Source of the DNA: an uncultured Clostridia bacterium
GTDB lineage: Bacteria; Bacillota; Clostridia; TANB77; CAG-508
NCBI GenBank assembly: GCA_944391015.1
Contig: CALXRZ010000007.1
Coordinates: 1-45,719 of the forward strand
Length of the DNA: 45,719 nt
Reading direction: 5' to 3'
The notes beneath the pieces are model-generated. The model did no database searches and was not told the origin of the DNA. It worked only from the letters and a program-made list of their open reading frames with translations. Below are positions 9,474 through 18,180 of this stretch, piece after piece (the stretch's first letter is position 1; each line of letters starts with the position of its first letter). Both the position numbers and the translations under genes were made by a program.

Positions 9474-10334
9474 TTACTTGCTCTCCCATTTTCCGTAAAT
9501 TCCACAAGGTAGTATTAGTTTTGAATTCGTCATTGGAATTCCTATTTCTCCATTTGAAAATTTTCCATCTTTCTTTATATTTAATCTTAAGATATTTTCT
9601 AATACTGTACTTGAAATTCCTGTTGTATATGAATTTATCAAAAAGAATAATGGCTTATCTGACAATACTTTTGAACATAGTTCTACTAAATCTGAAATGT
9701 TATCTTCAAATTTCCATACTTCCCCATTTGTTCCTCTTCCATAAGATGGAGGGTCCATTATTATTCCATCATATTTATTACCTCTTCGTATTTCTCTGTT
9801 TACAAATTTGACAACATCATCTACTATAAATCTGACTGGTCTATCCTTTAAACCTGATGATACTATGTTTTCTTTTGCCCAAGTAGTCATTCCTTTTGAG
9901 CTATCTACGTGGCAAACGGATGCACCTGCATAGCTACAAGCTACAGTTGCACCTCCTGTGTAGGCAAATAGGTTTAATACTTTTATTTCTCGTTTTGCAT
10001 TTTGTATTTTTGAAATCATCCAATCCCAATTTACAGCTTGCTCTGGAAATAAGCCTGTATGTTTAAAGCCCATTGGCTTTATATTAAATACTAAATCTTT
10101 ATACTTTATTTGCCAATTTTCTGGCATTTTGCTATTATATTTCCAAGCGCCACCACCACTTGAACTTCTATTGTATCTAGCATTTGCCTTATTCCACTTT
10201 TCTGGGAACGATTTATTTTTCCATATAATTTGTGGGTCTGGTCTTATTAGTACCACATTTCCCCATCTTTCTAGCTTTTCTCCATTTGCCATATCTAATA
10301 TTTCATAATCTTTCCAATTATTTGCTACATCCAT
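9474..10334 (-). CDS. Class I SAM-dependent methyltransferase (RlmI/RlmK-like)
   Basis: The 286-residue protein has a Rossmann SAM-binding motif, VLNLFAYTGGATVACSYAGA (about 118-137), followed by HVDSSKGM and the catalytic-type IIMDPPSYGRG (about 190). DPPSY with the Tyr-Thr-Gly motif is typical of the 23S rRNA methyltransferase group around RlmI and RlmK, some of which make m5C or m7G. The N-terminal region (EILDMANGEKLERWG) resembles a reduced substrate domain; no PUA domain is evident. AAAGGA precedes the ATG. Repeat copy 2 begins about 15 nt past its stop. The enzyme class is secure; the exact rRNA base is not. Confidence 0.85.
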   Translation of the reverse strand: MDVANNWKDYEILDMANGEKLERWGNVVLIRPDPQIIWKNKSFPEKWNKANARYNRSSSGGGAWKYNSKMPENWQIKYKDLVFNIKPMGFKHTGLFPEQAVNWDWMISKIQNAKREIKVLNLFAYTGGATVACSYAGASVCHVDSSKGMTTWAKENIVSSGLKDRPVRFIVDDVVKFVNREIRRGNKYDGIIMDPPSYGRGTNGEVWKFEDNISDLVELCSKVLSDKPLFFLINSYTTGISSTVLENILRLNIKKDGKFSNGEIGIPMTNSKLILPCGIYGKWESK

Positions 10335-10420
10335 TTTTTCATATCCTTTCTTAAGTCATTTTGTCTAAAATGTGAAACATTTTTCGCTTTTTTCTTCAAT
10401 TTTGTTTCACATTTTTCATT

Positions 10421-10621
10421 TTATATTTTCATTAACACACTCATAAAACTTGATATTAAAAGCAAATCAATAACAATAAAACTTATTGTTGCTGTTATAA
10501 CAGTTGTAAGCATTTTATGCTCTGATATTCCTCTTACTATTTTTGTTCTGATACTTTCTTTTTTGTTTTTTACAACCTGTCCATCCTTAACTTCTAAAAT
10601 AATATCTTTTGCATACTCCAT
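10421..10621 (-). CDS. Small single-pass membrane protein, unknown
   Basis: The 66-residue protein has a charged N-terminal half (VKDGQVVKNKKESIRTK) and one hydrophobic segment (about 38-63). That suggests a tail-anchored or C-in membrane peptide. GGGGGA lies 6 nt before the ATG, supporting a real gene. No family is recognised. It stands alone between the methyltransferase and uvrC, in the same direction. The roughly 250 bp up to uvrC (10622-10869) holds no other gene or clear signal. Confidence 0.6.
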   Translation of the reverse strand: MEYAKDIILEVKDGQVVKNKKESIRTKIVRGISEHKMLTTVITATISFIVIDLLLISSFMSVLMKI

Positions 10622-10869
10622 ACAAAATCCCCCGTTCTTTTCTATACTCTATTTTTGCTTTAAAAAGTTTAAAGCCTCTATTATATAGATATTCCTGAAC
10701 TAAATATTATATTCATACTTTCGTATACAAAATTATTACTATTTTATTTATAATCTGCAAATTTATTTTATAAATTCACGTTAACAAGACAATTTCAACA
10801 TTTATTTTACTTTTAATTTAAAGTAAACTCTTTCGATTTTGTAACTATTCATATTAAATTATAGCACTC

Positions 10870-12702
10870 TCACCCTTGCAACACATCTTTTATTTTTCTT
10901 GCTAATTCTTCATTTATTCCCTTTACTTTGCTAATTTCTGACACATCTGCTTCTGCAATTTTTTTGGTGCTTCCAAATTTTTTTAGTAGTGCATTTTTCT
11001 TTACTTTGCCTATGCCTGTTATGTCGTCTAATGCTGATTTTGTCATTTCTTTATCACGCAATTTCTTGTGGTACCCTATTGCCGTATCGTGTACTGCATC
11101 TTGAAAATTAGTTATTAAATTAAATAAGTTGTTTGATATTTTTAGTTCTTCTCTTTCCTTATTCATCAAAGCTCTAGTTGAATGTTTGTCGTCTTTTACC
11201 ATTCCAAATATTGGTATATTTAGTACGCTTACATCAAATTGGCTATTTTTACTTAAGTAGTCTTTCTTTAATTCGTCAATTGCTTCTAATGCTGCTCGTA
11301 TTTGTGTTATTCCACCATCTACTAATATAACATCTGGTAATCGTCCAAAGCCACCATTTGGGTTTTCTACTGAATGAATTAGCCTTCTTGTAATTACCTC
11401 TTTCATACATCTTGGGTCATCCTGACCAATTACAGTTTTTATTCTAAATCTTCTTGACATATTCTTTTTTATAATTCCATCTTGCATTACGCACATACCT
11501 GCTACCATATTTGTTCCAGAGAGGTTAGATATATCATAACACTCTATTTTTCTAGGAAGCTTGTCTAAGTTTAGCACCTCTTTTAGTTCTGTTAAAACTT
11601 CTAGCTTGTCCTTCTCTTTGTTTTCTAATGTTACTTTTGCATTGTTTTCTGCCATTTCTACTAGTCTTAGTTTTTCTCCTTTTTGAGGTGTTTTTATTTC
11701 CACTTTTCTTCCTGCTTGCTTTGTAAATAGCTCTTGTAAAACTTCTTTGTCTTCTATTTCTTCTCTTAACATTATTTTATTTGGAAGTATTGCTCTGTTT
11801 ATGTAATACTGTTTTATGAATGTAGATAAAATTTCTTCTGATGTTTCATCTACTAAATCATTTAAAAAGAAATGTTCTCTTCCTATCATTTTGCTTTTTC
11901 TTACAAAAAATACTTCTACACATACCTTTGTTTCGTTTCTAGCAAGACCTATTACATCAATGTCGTTTTCAGATATATTTGACACTTTTTGCTTTTCTGA
12001 TATTCTTTCTATTGCGATTTTTTTATCTCGCAAGTATGCTGCTTTCTCGTATTGTAGCTTATCTGCTGATTCTTTTATTTCTGTATCTAACTGCTTTATT
12101 AGGTCGTCCGTTTTTCCTTCTAGCACATCCACTATTTCTTTAATTTGTTTCATATACTCTTCTCTTGAAACATACCCCATACAAGGTGCCATACATTTTT
12201 TTATGTGGTAATTTAAGCAAGGTCTATCCTTATATTTAAAGCTTTTGCATTGTCTAATTTTAAATTTAGATTTAATAAATTCTACCATTTCTTTCGCACT
12301 ACCACTATTAGCATATGGTCCAAAATATTTAGCTCCATCATTTAAAATTCTTCTTGTTATATACACATCTGGATATTCTGCCTTTATATTTACTTTTATA
12401 TATGGATAGGTTTTGTCATCTTTTAAAAGCACATTGAATTTAGGCATATTTTTTTTAATTAAATTACACTCTAAAATAAGTGCCTCTGCTTCGTTATCTG
12501 TTACTATGTATTCAAAATGGTCTATTAGTGAAACCATATTTTGTATTCGTTTGGTTTTATTTGTTTTCCTAAAATATTGCCTTACCCTATTCTTTAATGA
12601 TATTGCCTTACCTACATATATAATTTTGTCATCTTTATCGTGCATTATATACACACCTGGCTTACCTGGCAACTTTTTTAATTCCTCTTCTATGTTAAAC
12701 AT
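10870..12702 (-). CDS. uvrC: Excinuclease ABC subunit C
   Basis: The 610-residue protein is the dual-incision nuclease of nucleotide excision repair. Domains in order: GIY-YIG nuclease at the N-terminus (PGKPGVYIMHD, IIYVGKAISLKNRVRQYF), a Cys cluster (CKSFKYKDRPCLNYHIKKC, about 152-170), a UVR/UvrB-binding helix pair (about 198-233), the RNase H-like second nuclease domain (ECYDISNLSGTNMVAGMCV; DVILVDGGITQI), and C-terminal helix-hairpin-helix motifs (DDITGIGKVKKNALLKKFGS). The length and all catalytic blocks are normal. GAGGAA lies 6 nt before the ATG. uvrA and uvrB are not in this window. Confidence 0.97.
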   Translation of the reverse strand: MFNIEEELKKLPGKPGVYIMHDKDDKIIYVGKAISLKNRVRQYFRKTNKTKRIQNMVSLIDHFEYIVTDNEAEALILECNLIKKNMPKFNVLLKDDKTYPYIKVNIKAEYPDVYITRRILNDGAKYFGPYANSGSAKEMVEFIKSKFKIRQCKSFKYKDRPCLNYHIKKCMAPCMGYVSREEYMKQIKEIVDVLEGKTDDLIKQLDTEIKESADKLQYEKAAYLRDKKIAIERISEKQKVSNISENDIDVIGLARNETKVCVEVFFVRKSKMIGREHFFLNDLVDETSEEILSTFIKQYYINRAILPNKIMLREEIEDKEVLQELFTKQAGRKVEIKTPQKGEKLRLVEMAENNAKVTLENKEKDKLEVLTELKEVLNLDKLPRKIECYDISNLSGTNMVAGMCVMQDGIIKKNMSRRFRIKTVIGQDDPRCMKEVITRRLIHSVENPNGGFGRLPDVILVDGGITQIRAALEAIDELKKDYLSKNSQFDVSVLNIPIFGMVKDDKHSTRALMNKEREELKISNNLFNLITNFQDAVHDTAIGYHKKLRDKEMTKSALDDITGIGKVKKNALLKKFGSTKKIAEADVSEISKVKGINEELARKIKDVLQG

Positions 12703-12801
12703 ATTCGCTTCCTCGTTCTTTTATTAAACTTCATATATTATAACATACTTTAAGTTGTTTCTTCAATTATATTAAAGAAATATGGAAGTTTTTGATTATG
12801 T

Positions 12802-12958
12802 AACCAAGTAGTTTGTATGTTTTAGATTTTTATTGGCGTGCTTAAGGTGGGGACCGACAAGTTTACAAACTGTAAAATTGAGCATTAGCGAAATTTGTAC
12901 AGTTTGTACGCAGTTGGGGGCCGAAAATAAAAATCTAAAACATACAAACTACTTGGTT
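12802..12958 (+). repeat. Palindrome-flanked structured element, copy 3 of 5
   Basis: The arms are perfect over about 34 bp (beginning AACCAAGTAGTTTGTATGTT). The core runs from 12838 to 12922, 85 nt, with both conserved blocks and the inner ACAAACTGTA stem. The right arm ends at 12958, the first base of the stop codon of the M50 peptidase gene. It lies between uvrC and that gene. Confidence 0.88.
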
Positions 12959-13689
12959 TATACTATTTTCTCCATCAGCTTCTCTATATTTTTCCTCCTA
13001 TTATATCTTCTTATCTCCAATATTTCCAAATACCACAAATAGGCCAAAATTATTACAATAGATATATTATGTATGTATAAAATAACTATGCTTGAAATTG
13101 CTGTTAGCAGTATTAACACTGTTTTAGAAATTATATATGTAAGTTTATATGCCACTTTATTGCCATAAAATAATTTTATAGTTTCGTTTATAATTCTGCC
13201 TCCATCCATTGGATAAATTGGTATTAGGTTAAATATTGCTATTAAAAAGTTTGAGTAGATTATAATTTGGTATAAATATGTATTTATTATATTTGCATTG
13301 AAACTTCCAATTATTATAACTATAACTGCTATTAGTAGGTTGGTTATAGGCCCTGCAAGTGCAATAATTGCTTTTTTTATGCAAAGTGTGTTTACTCCGT
13401 TTATTTTTAAGTTGTTTTTTACTTTACTTGACGAACTATTAGAAAGCTGATTATTAGTACTAATATTTTCTCTCATTTTCAAATTATCCATCTTAAACTT
13501 CATTTGGAGTCCAACTGGAGTTAGTTTTATTTCTTCTGGTCTAAAGCCTAAAACTGCCCCCATTATTAAATGCCCGAGTTCGTGTATAATTGCAAATAGC
13601 AATAGCACCACATATATTTCTATTTGTGAAGTGAGTAGAAATAAAAAAAGGAACAAAAAAATTTTTAAATCTATTTTTACACTCATCAT
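12958..13689 (-). CDS. SpoIVFB-like M50 intramembrane metalloprotease
   Basis: The 243-residue multi-pass protein carries HELGH (H36, E37, H40) in the first membrane segments and the third zinc ligand in NLIPIYPMDGGRI (D162). These are the signatures of site-2-protease family M50. In Bacillus SpoIVFB cleaves pro-sigma-K in the outer forespore membrane during sporulation. About six hydrophobic stretches are visible, and a hydrophilic Asn/Ser-rich loop (about 77-98) breaks the middle. It starts 15 bp after the SpoIVFA-like gene, in the same order as the Bacillus spoIVFA-spoIVFB operon. Assignment rests on family and context; no CBS domain is present. Confidence 0.85.
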   Translation of the reverse strand: MMSVKIDLKIFLFLFLFLLTSQIEIYVVLLLFAIIHELGHLIMGAVLGFRPEEIKLTPVGLQMKFKMDNLKMRENISTNNQLSNSSSSKVKNNLKINGVNTLCIKKAIIALAGPITNLLIAVIVIIIGSFNANIINTYLYQIIIYSNFLIAIFNLIPIYPMDGGRIINETIKLFYGNKVAYKLTYIISKTVLILLTAISSIVILYIHNISIVIILAYLWYLEILEIRRYNRRKNIEKLMEKIV

Positions 13690-13704
13690 TCTTCGTCCTT
13701 TCTT

Positions 13705-14709
13705 TTAGTTTCCAAAATCTATTATTTTTTCTGGATTAACTGTTCTATTTTCTCTTCTTATTTCAAAATGAAGATGTGGTCCTGTCGAGTTACCTGTTGA
13801 GCCAACTTCTGCTATTTTGTCCCCTTGCTTGACCTTTTGCCCCTCTCTTACAAGTAATTTACTACAATGCGCATATCTTGTTAAAACTTCTCCATTTTCT
13901 ATATCTATATGCTTTCCATATTCTCCCTCTTCTGATGATACTGTTACAGTTCCATCCATTGCTGCATATATTGGTGTTCCTGTATTTGCGCCTATATCAA
14001 TGCCTCCGTGATTTGCCGATACTACTTCTGTTTCTTCCCTTGCACCATATCTTGATGTAACTGTTCCTGTTACTGGAAGAATAAAACTATAGTTTTCTTT
14101 TATATATTCTATGTCTAACTCAGATTGAGACTTTTTTGTATCTGTTTTTTCTTTATTATTATCTTCTATTATTTCATTTGTGTTAGCTCCACCAATTCCA
14201 CCTACTGAATTTGCATTTTCTTGCTTATTTGCATTGTCATCATTCTCTTTATTATCTTGTTTATTCGAAGCATCTACTTCATTATTTGAATCTACCACTG
14301 TATTAGTGTTCTCAGCATTTTCCTCTGCCACACTATTTGCATTTATATTGTTAGTAGCTTCGGCATCATCTTTCCCCCAAAACTTATTTTTTTGTAAAAA
14401 AATTGTGACTTGGTTTTGAAGCTGTCCAAAATTTATGTCATAAGATAAAAATTCTTTTGTTTTATTTATTACATCTTGAGAAAATATGTAATTTCCATTT
14501 TTTATTAAATAAAAAATTACATATATCATCGCACAAATTACAAGTTGAAAAAACATCTTTTTAAAAAGTGATAATTTTTTTGTTTCTACTCTATTTACAC
14601 TGTCTCCCACAACTCTTACTCCATTTGCTATTTTTCTTCTGTTATATATTTCCTCTGCTCTTCTAATTCTTTCTTCGCTGCTAATTGTTCGTTCCAAAAT
14701 AAAAAACAC
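13705..14709 (-). CDS. SpoIVFA-like membrane protein with M23 (LytM) domain
   Basis: The 334-residue protein has one membrane segment (about 52-70), a long Asn/Glu/Asp-rich linker (about 112-195), and a C-terminal M23 domain (about 208-332). Its zinc-ligand pattern looks complete: NHGGIDIG (H234, D238), RYAHCSKL (H281) and PHLHFEIR (H312, H314). SpoIVFA itself regulates SpoIVFB in sporulation and has a degenerate peptidase domain, so an intact site here is notable. The coupling with the M50 gene (15 bp gap) supports the pairing. The start is either GTG at 14709 or TTG at 14697; GAGGTG upstream fits the TTG better. Confidence 0.8.
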   Translation of the reverse strand: MFFILERTISSEERIRRAEEIYNRRKIANGVRVVGDSVNRVETKKLSLFKKMFFQLVICAMIYVIFYLIKNGNYIFSQDVINKTKEFLSYDINFGQLQNQVTIFLQKNKFWGKDDAEATNNINANSVAEENAENTNTVVDSNNEVDASNKQDNKENDDNANKQENANSVGGIGGANTNEIIEDNNKEKTDTKKSQSELDIEYIKENYSFILPVTGTVTSRYGAREETEVVSANHGGIDIGANTGTPIYAAMDGTVTVSSEEGEYGKHIDIENGEVLTRYAHCSKLLVREGQKVKQGDKIAEVGSTGNSTGPHLHFEIRRENRTVNPEKIIDFGN

Positions 14710-14780
14710 CTCTTCCTTTGTTGTTTTTTACATTTATATGTTCTCTAGGTGTTTTTTATTCATATTAAATTTATAAATCA

Positions 14781-15116
14781 CTACACTATAATAAAAATAA
14801 TTCCAACAACTGTAGTTAAAAATAAAAACAAATTTAGCCTTATTGAGTTCTTATATTTTTTTTCTAGTTTTTTTATGTTTCTCTCTTTTTTAGGCGAATT
14901 ATTTTCTATTCTATCTAAATAAGACTTAATTACCATTTCTGCATCTTTTACAATATAGCCCGTTTGCTCTTTTTCCTCTTCTTCTATATTTTCTTCATTA
15001 GGAGATATAGTTTGATATTTATGTATTTTATTATTCTCCTTTAATATTATTATTGCTTCTTCTACTAAATTAGATGGCAAATTTTTTAACACGATCATAT
15101 TTTTCATATCACTCAT
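14781..15116 (-). CDS. Hypothetical protein with C-terminal membrane anchor
   Basis: The 111-residue protein has a short N-terminal region (NMIVLKNLPSNLVEEAIIIL) and an acidic stretch (NEENIEEEEKEQ). A Lys-rich helix follows, then one hydrophobic tail segment (about 93-111), so it is probably tail-anchored with its bulk in the cytosol. GAGGAG lies 8 nt before the ATG. It sits between yyaC and the SpoIVFA-like gene in the same direction (31 bp and about 70 bp gaps), so co-transcription with sporulation genes is possible. No family is recognised. Confidence 0.65.
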   Translation of the reverse strand: MSDMKNMIVLKNLPSNLVEEAIIILKENNKIHKYQTISPNEENIEEEEKEQTGYIVKDAEMVIKSYLDRIENNSPKKERNIKKLEKKYKNSIRLNLFLFLTTVVGIIFIIV

Positions 15117-15147
15117 TTTAGGACTCCTCCTCTTAAGTATTTCTTAC

Positions 15148-15696
15148 TTAGAGTTTTGCCATAATTTTATTTCTTATACAATTTGTTAAAAAATTTTCTA
15201 TTCCTTTAGAAACTATCTGCACAATATTATTTATTTCTTCTATATCAACATTTTTTAGCTCTACCAAATTATTGACCATAGAATTTGTATTTTTTCCCAC
15301 TACACATTTAATGTTTAGGTTAGAATAAAAACAAATGCTCTTTTCTAAGGCTTTTCCGATTTTTATATATCCTTTATTTAATATAACTTGCCCCATATTT
15401 TCTTTACTGCCTAAGGCTGAGTCTATTGTTATAATATAGGGATTATCAAAATTCTTATAAATGTCACCTATTATATTTTTTGCATTGTTAAAATTGATTG
15501 TATGTTCCAAGACGCCATATATTTTTATATATTCGTTTTCTAAATACTTTATATTTTCTCCCACCAACGGACCTACCGAATCGCCAAGTACTTTTTTTGT
15601 GCCAATACACAGTATTATTACATTAGAATATATGTGGTTTAAATCTTTAGCTCCTACTTCTAACTCTCTAATAAATTTATAATATCTATTATACAA
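15148..15696 (-). CDS. yyaC: Spore protein YyaC (DUF1256, GPR-like fold)
   Basis: The 182-residue protein shows the DUF1256/YyaC signature IILCIGTKKVLGDSVGPLVG (about 28-47), YGVLEHTINFNNAKN (about 60-74) and ITIDSALGSKENMGQVIL (about 89-106). YyaC is a sporulation protein structurally related to the germination protease GPR and is thought to act on small acid-soluble spore proteins, though its exact role is not settled. The start is TTG at 15696 with GAGGGG 5 nt upstream; the nearby ATG is out of frame. It lies in a run of same-strand genes leading into the SpoIVFA/B-like pair. Confidence 0.85.
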   Translation of the reverse strand: MYNRYYKFIRELEVGAKDLNHIYSNVIILCIGTKKVLGDSVGPLVGENIKYLENEYIKIYGVLEHTINFNNAKNIIGDIYKNFDNPYIITIDSALGSKENMGQVILNKGYIKIGKALEKSICFYSNLNIKCVVGKNTNSMVNNLVELKNVDIEEINNIVQIVSKGIENFLTNCIRNKIMAKL

Positions 15697-15731
15697 TCAT
15701 CATTCCCCTCTCATATTTTATATATTGCATT

Positions 15732-15977
15732 TTATTCTTTGTCCCTTGCAATTATGATGTTTATATTTCTATCTTTACTATATTTTTTTACAATATCACC
15801 TGAAAAACTTGCAATTTCGTTAGTAACAATAATTGTATCATACCTTTTATTTATTAGTTCTTTGATTTTATCATCGGTTTTCTCTGGCTCTCCTAATTTA
15901 AAAACATCAAAACCCAATCTTTCTGGCATTTTAAAACTCTCTTCGTCTTTTTCATACTTTACCCAAGATATTTTCAT
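15732..15977 (-). CDS. V-type ATPase subunit F-like small protein
   Basis: The 81-residue protein resembles the fold of V/A-ATPase subunit F: RLGFDVFKLGEPEKTDDKI, then KRYDTIIVTNEIASFSGDIV and NINIIIARD. This is the strand-turn-strand order with the (I/V)TNEIA motif where F has ITE(E/D)IA. No other V-ATPase genes are near, so a role in an ATPase is unlikely here. It may be a stand-alone relative with an unknown sporulation-linked job. The ribosome site is weak (GGTGATG). It lies between the DUF4116 gene and yyaC, with gaps of about 35-40 bp. Confidence 0.55.
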   Translation of the reverse strand: MKISWVKYEKDEESFKMPERLGFDVFKLGEPEKTDDKIKELINKRYDTIIVTNEIASFSGDIVKKYSKDRNINIIIARDKE

Positions 15978-16015
15978 TTACATCACCAGTAATATTCTTT
16001 GACATTTTTTCAATT

Positions 16016-16525
16016 TTATGCATTTTCTTCTTCTTTACTTAGTTCTTCCCTTAAGGCTTCATCAGAAATATATTCTAAAGCTCTTTTGTCACTTGCTACT
16101 GCTGCTACTGCTATGTCTCTATTTGCTCGTAGCCTTTTGCTAGCATATTTAAGTATTAACCCCTTATTTTTTACTGCTTCTAAAACCACATCATAATCAT
16201 CTCTTAGTTGCTTTGATGCATAATATAATTCTTGTCCATCAATTTTTACTGCATCAAGCATTACGTCTTTGTCATCTGCTAATCTTTGGCTTACATAGCA
16301 AGCTGTCCATCCTACTTTTTTTATTGATTCTAACACAACTTCTTTGTCATCTTTTAAGCTTTTCCCTGCAAATTCTAAAGCGTTTCCATCCTGCCTTATT
16401 GCCGTTAAAACTACTTCTTTATCATTTTTTAGTTCTTCTGATGCATAGTCTAATAAACTTCCTTGTTTGCTAACCATACTTAACACATATTCTTTGTCAT
16501 TACTTTTTTCTGTATCAAATTCCAT
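16016..16525 (-). CDS. DUF4116 repeat protein
   Basis: The 169-residue protein is made of about five tandem units of roughly 25 residues. Each follows the pattern DDKEVVLxAIKxxGxALxYASxxLxxD. Clear examples are LKDDKEVVLESIKKVG, LADDKDVMLDAVKIDG, LRDDYDVVLEAVKNKG and LRANRDIAVAAVASDK. This is the DUF4116 repeat, a helical repeat of unknown function often found in variable gene neighbourhoods. There is no signal peptide or membrane segment. It heads a same-strand run with the V-ATPase-F-like gene and yyaC. Function is unknown; protein binding is a reasonable guess from repeat architecture. Confidence 0.8.
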   Translation of the reverse strand: MEFDTEKSNDKEYVLSMVSKQGSLLDYASEELKNDKEVVLTAIRQDGNALEFAGKSLKDDKEVVLESIKKVGWTACYVSQRLADDKDVMLDAVKIDGQELYYASKQLRDDYDVVLEAVKNKGLILKYASKRLRANRDIAVAAVASDKRALEYISDEALREELSKEEENA

Positions 16526-16564
16526 AAACTCATCTTCTTTTCTTTTAGTAAATTATCTACCTTA

Positions 16565-17245
16565 TTATTTTAATTTCATTTTTCGAATTTCATCTTTCGT
16601 TTCTTTGTTTACTCTATTAGATTCTATAATTTTTTGCAATGCTTTGTTAAATGTAATTTTATCTAAAGAATTATTTTGTAAAAATTCTCTGGTTTTTTGT
16701 TCATTTTTAACAAATGCTACAGATATTCCCCACGCAACTGCCATTTTCACATAATATTTGTCTAATTTTATTTCATTATATATTTTAAACACCTTGTCTA
16801 TGTATTCATCAGTTAAATAATAATCCATTAGCATAATTACAGCAAATCTTACCTCGAATTCTTGGTTAGAACTGATGTATTGTTGCAAAAATTCATATAC
16901 TTTTTCCATATTTTTATTTGTAAATTTATATGTAGAGCAACAGCAATCGCAAATGGCCCAATTATCAATCATTGGTACAAACTGTTTTAAATAGTCTAAT
17001 TTTATATCTACTTCTGCTTTCATATAACCAATAACTAAACCATAAATCATTTTTTCTTCGTAAAACTTACATTTATATTTGTTTAAAAATTCTATTGGTT
17101 TTTGCTTTGCTATTTCTTTTGCAAGTTCTCTTAAAATTGGTAATCTTACCCCAATAATATTATCCGTTCCTGGGCATAATCCACTATGAAATTCTTTGTA
17201 TTTTTTGTCTGATAGTTCATCTAGTTTACTTTTTAAATCAATCAT
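16565..17245 (-). CDS. DNA alkylation repair protein (AlkD-like)
   Basis: The start is at 17245, where GGAATGGAG lies 5 nt before an ATG. An in-frame ATG 30 bp upstream would run through that site. The 226-residue protein begins MIDLKSKLDELSDKKYKEF and has the HEAT-like helical solenoid of AlkD/DNA alkylation repair enzymes. Conserved pieces are GVRLPILRELAKEIAK, VIGYMKAEV, FVPMIDNWAICDCCCSTYKF (the key Trp-Ala and Asp region), VRFAVIMLMDYYLTDEY and KMAVAWGISVAFV. The family excises positively charged alkylpurines. It begins just after the frameshifted gene at 17260-18176, whose stop is 12 bp upstream. Confidence 0.85.
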   Translation of the reverse strand: MIDLKSKLDELSDKKYKEFHSGLCPGTDNIIGVRLPILRELAKEIAKQKPIEFLNKYKCKFYEEKMIYGLVIGYMKAEVDIKLDYLKQFVPMIDNWAICDCCCSTYKFTNKNMEKVYEFLQQYISSNQEFEVRFAVIMLMDYYLTDEYIDKVFKIYNEIKLDKYYVKMAVAWGISVAFVKNEQKTREFLQNNSLDKITFNKALQKIIESNRVNKETKDEIRKMKLK

Positions 17246-17259
17246 TTTTTCTCCATTCC

Positions 17260-18176
17260 TTATATTATATTCCACTCTTGCTTTTTATAGTAGCTTGTAT
17301 ATTTGTTTACTTTGCTTTTGTACCAAGTATTATTTAATACATCGTTTTTATACTCTCTATATATTAAATCATATTCCTTCAAAAAGTCCAGTATTACATA
17401 CTTAGTACACGGATATTTTTTTCTAAGTTCATTTCCTAATACGTGTATTCTTCCATTTTACAGTGTACAACAAATTCACTTGAAGATTTTTGTAATTCCA
17501 AGTCCTTGTATAATGGTATAATAATATCTCTGTATAAGGTTTCGTAAGAAAACAAATAATCTTTTCCTACAAAACTTTTTGGTACAAATACAATAGGATT
17601 TTCCATATAAGCTGGTAATTTTTCTATTCGTTTCTCCCAGATTTTGTTCTCGCCATTCCAACACATATTCTTTAGTTCTACTGTTTTCGTAGGTATTTTC
17701 CACATTTCACATTGTTCTTGTGTATATTTGATTAAATCTTCAAATATTATTGTGGTAATTAAGTCCGACACTTTATCTTTTTCGATATTATTTATTGCAA
17801 TAGAAAAATCAAATATATCTTCAACAAAGCCAGATTCAAATACACTGCCCTGTGATAGTAATTTTATCATTGTAACCCCTTCATTAAAGCTAAAACTTTT
17901 TCCAAAAGTAGTTTCTATTGAATAGCCCAGCCTTGTTTCATTTCTATCACAAAATATATCCATAAATTCCAATAGCCTATTATATTCCTTATTTTTTGAA
18001 AGTTCTACCATATTATTTACAAATGTTTTTATCTTATTATAACACCTTTTATGCAATTCTGTATTACCATTTTTTATTCGTAATGGGTCTAGGAAAAGTA
18101 AGTTGTCCTTACTTAAATTTATATTTGCAAAATCTAATTTTACTGCAGGTATATGGTATCTAGTACTAATTTTCAT
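17260..18176 (-). pseudogene. Unknown protein, frameshifted near its C-terminus
   Basis: The first frame (18176 to 17436, 246 residues, starting MKISTRYHIPAVKLDF) is preceded by AGGAG 7 nt before the ATG. It stops at HCKMEEYTY. In another frame the coding pattern resumes at once: IHVLGNELRKKYPC, then VILDFLKEYDLIYREYKNDV, ending KKQEWNII and TAA at 17260-17262. This is immediately before the alkD ribosome site. Adding one base near 17445-17450 fuses them into roughly 300 residues. No domain, signal peptide or membrane segment is recognised. The last gene before a 700 bp gene-free stretch, it could be a decaying gene or carry a sequencing error. Confidence 0.6.
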
Positions 18177-18180
18177 AACA

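Noticed and set aside
12833..13042. 69-codon plus-strand ORF across repeat copy 3
   Set aside because: It begins in the element and runs antisense into the M50 gene, with no ribosome site.
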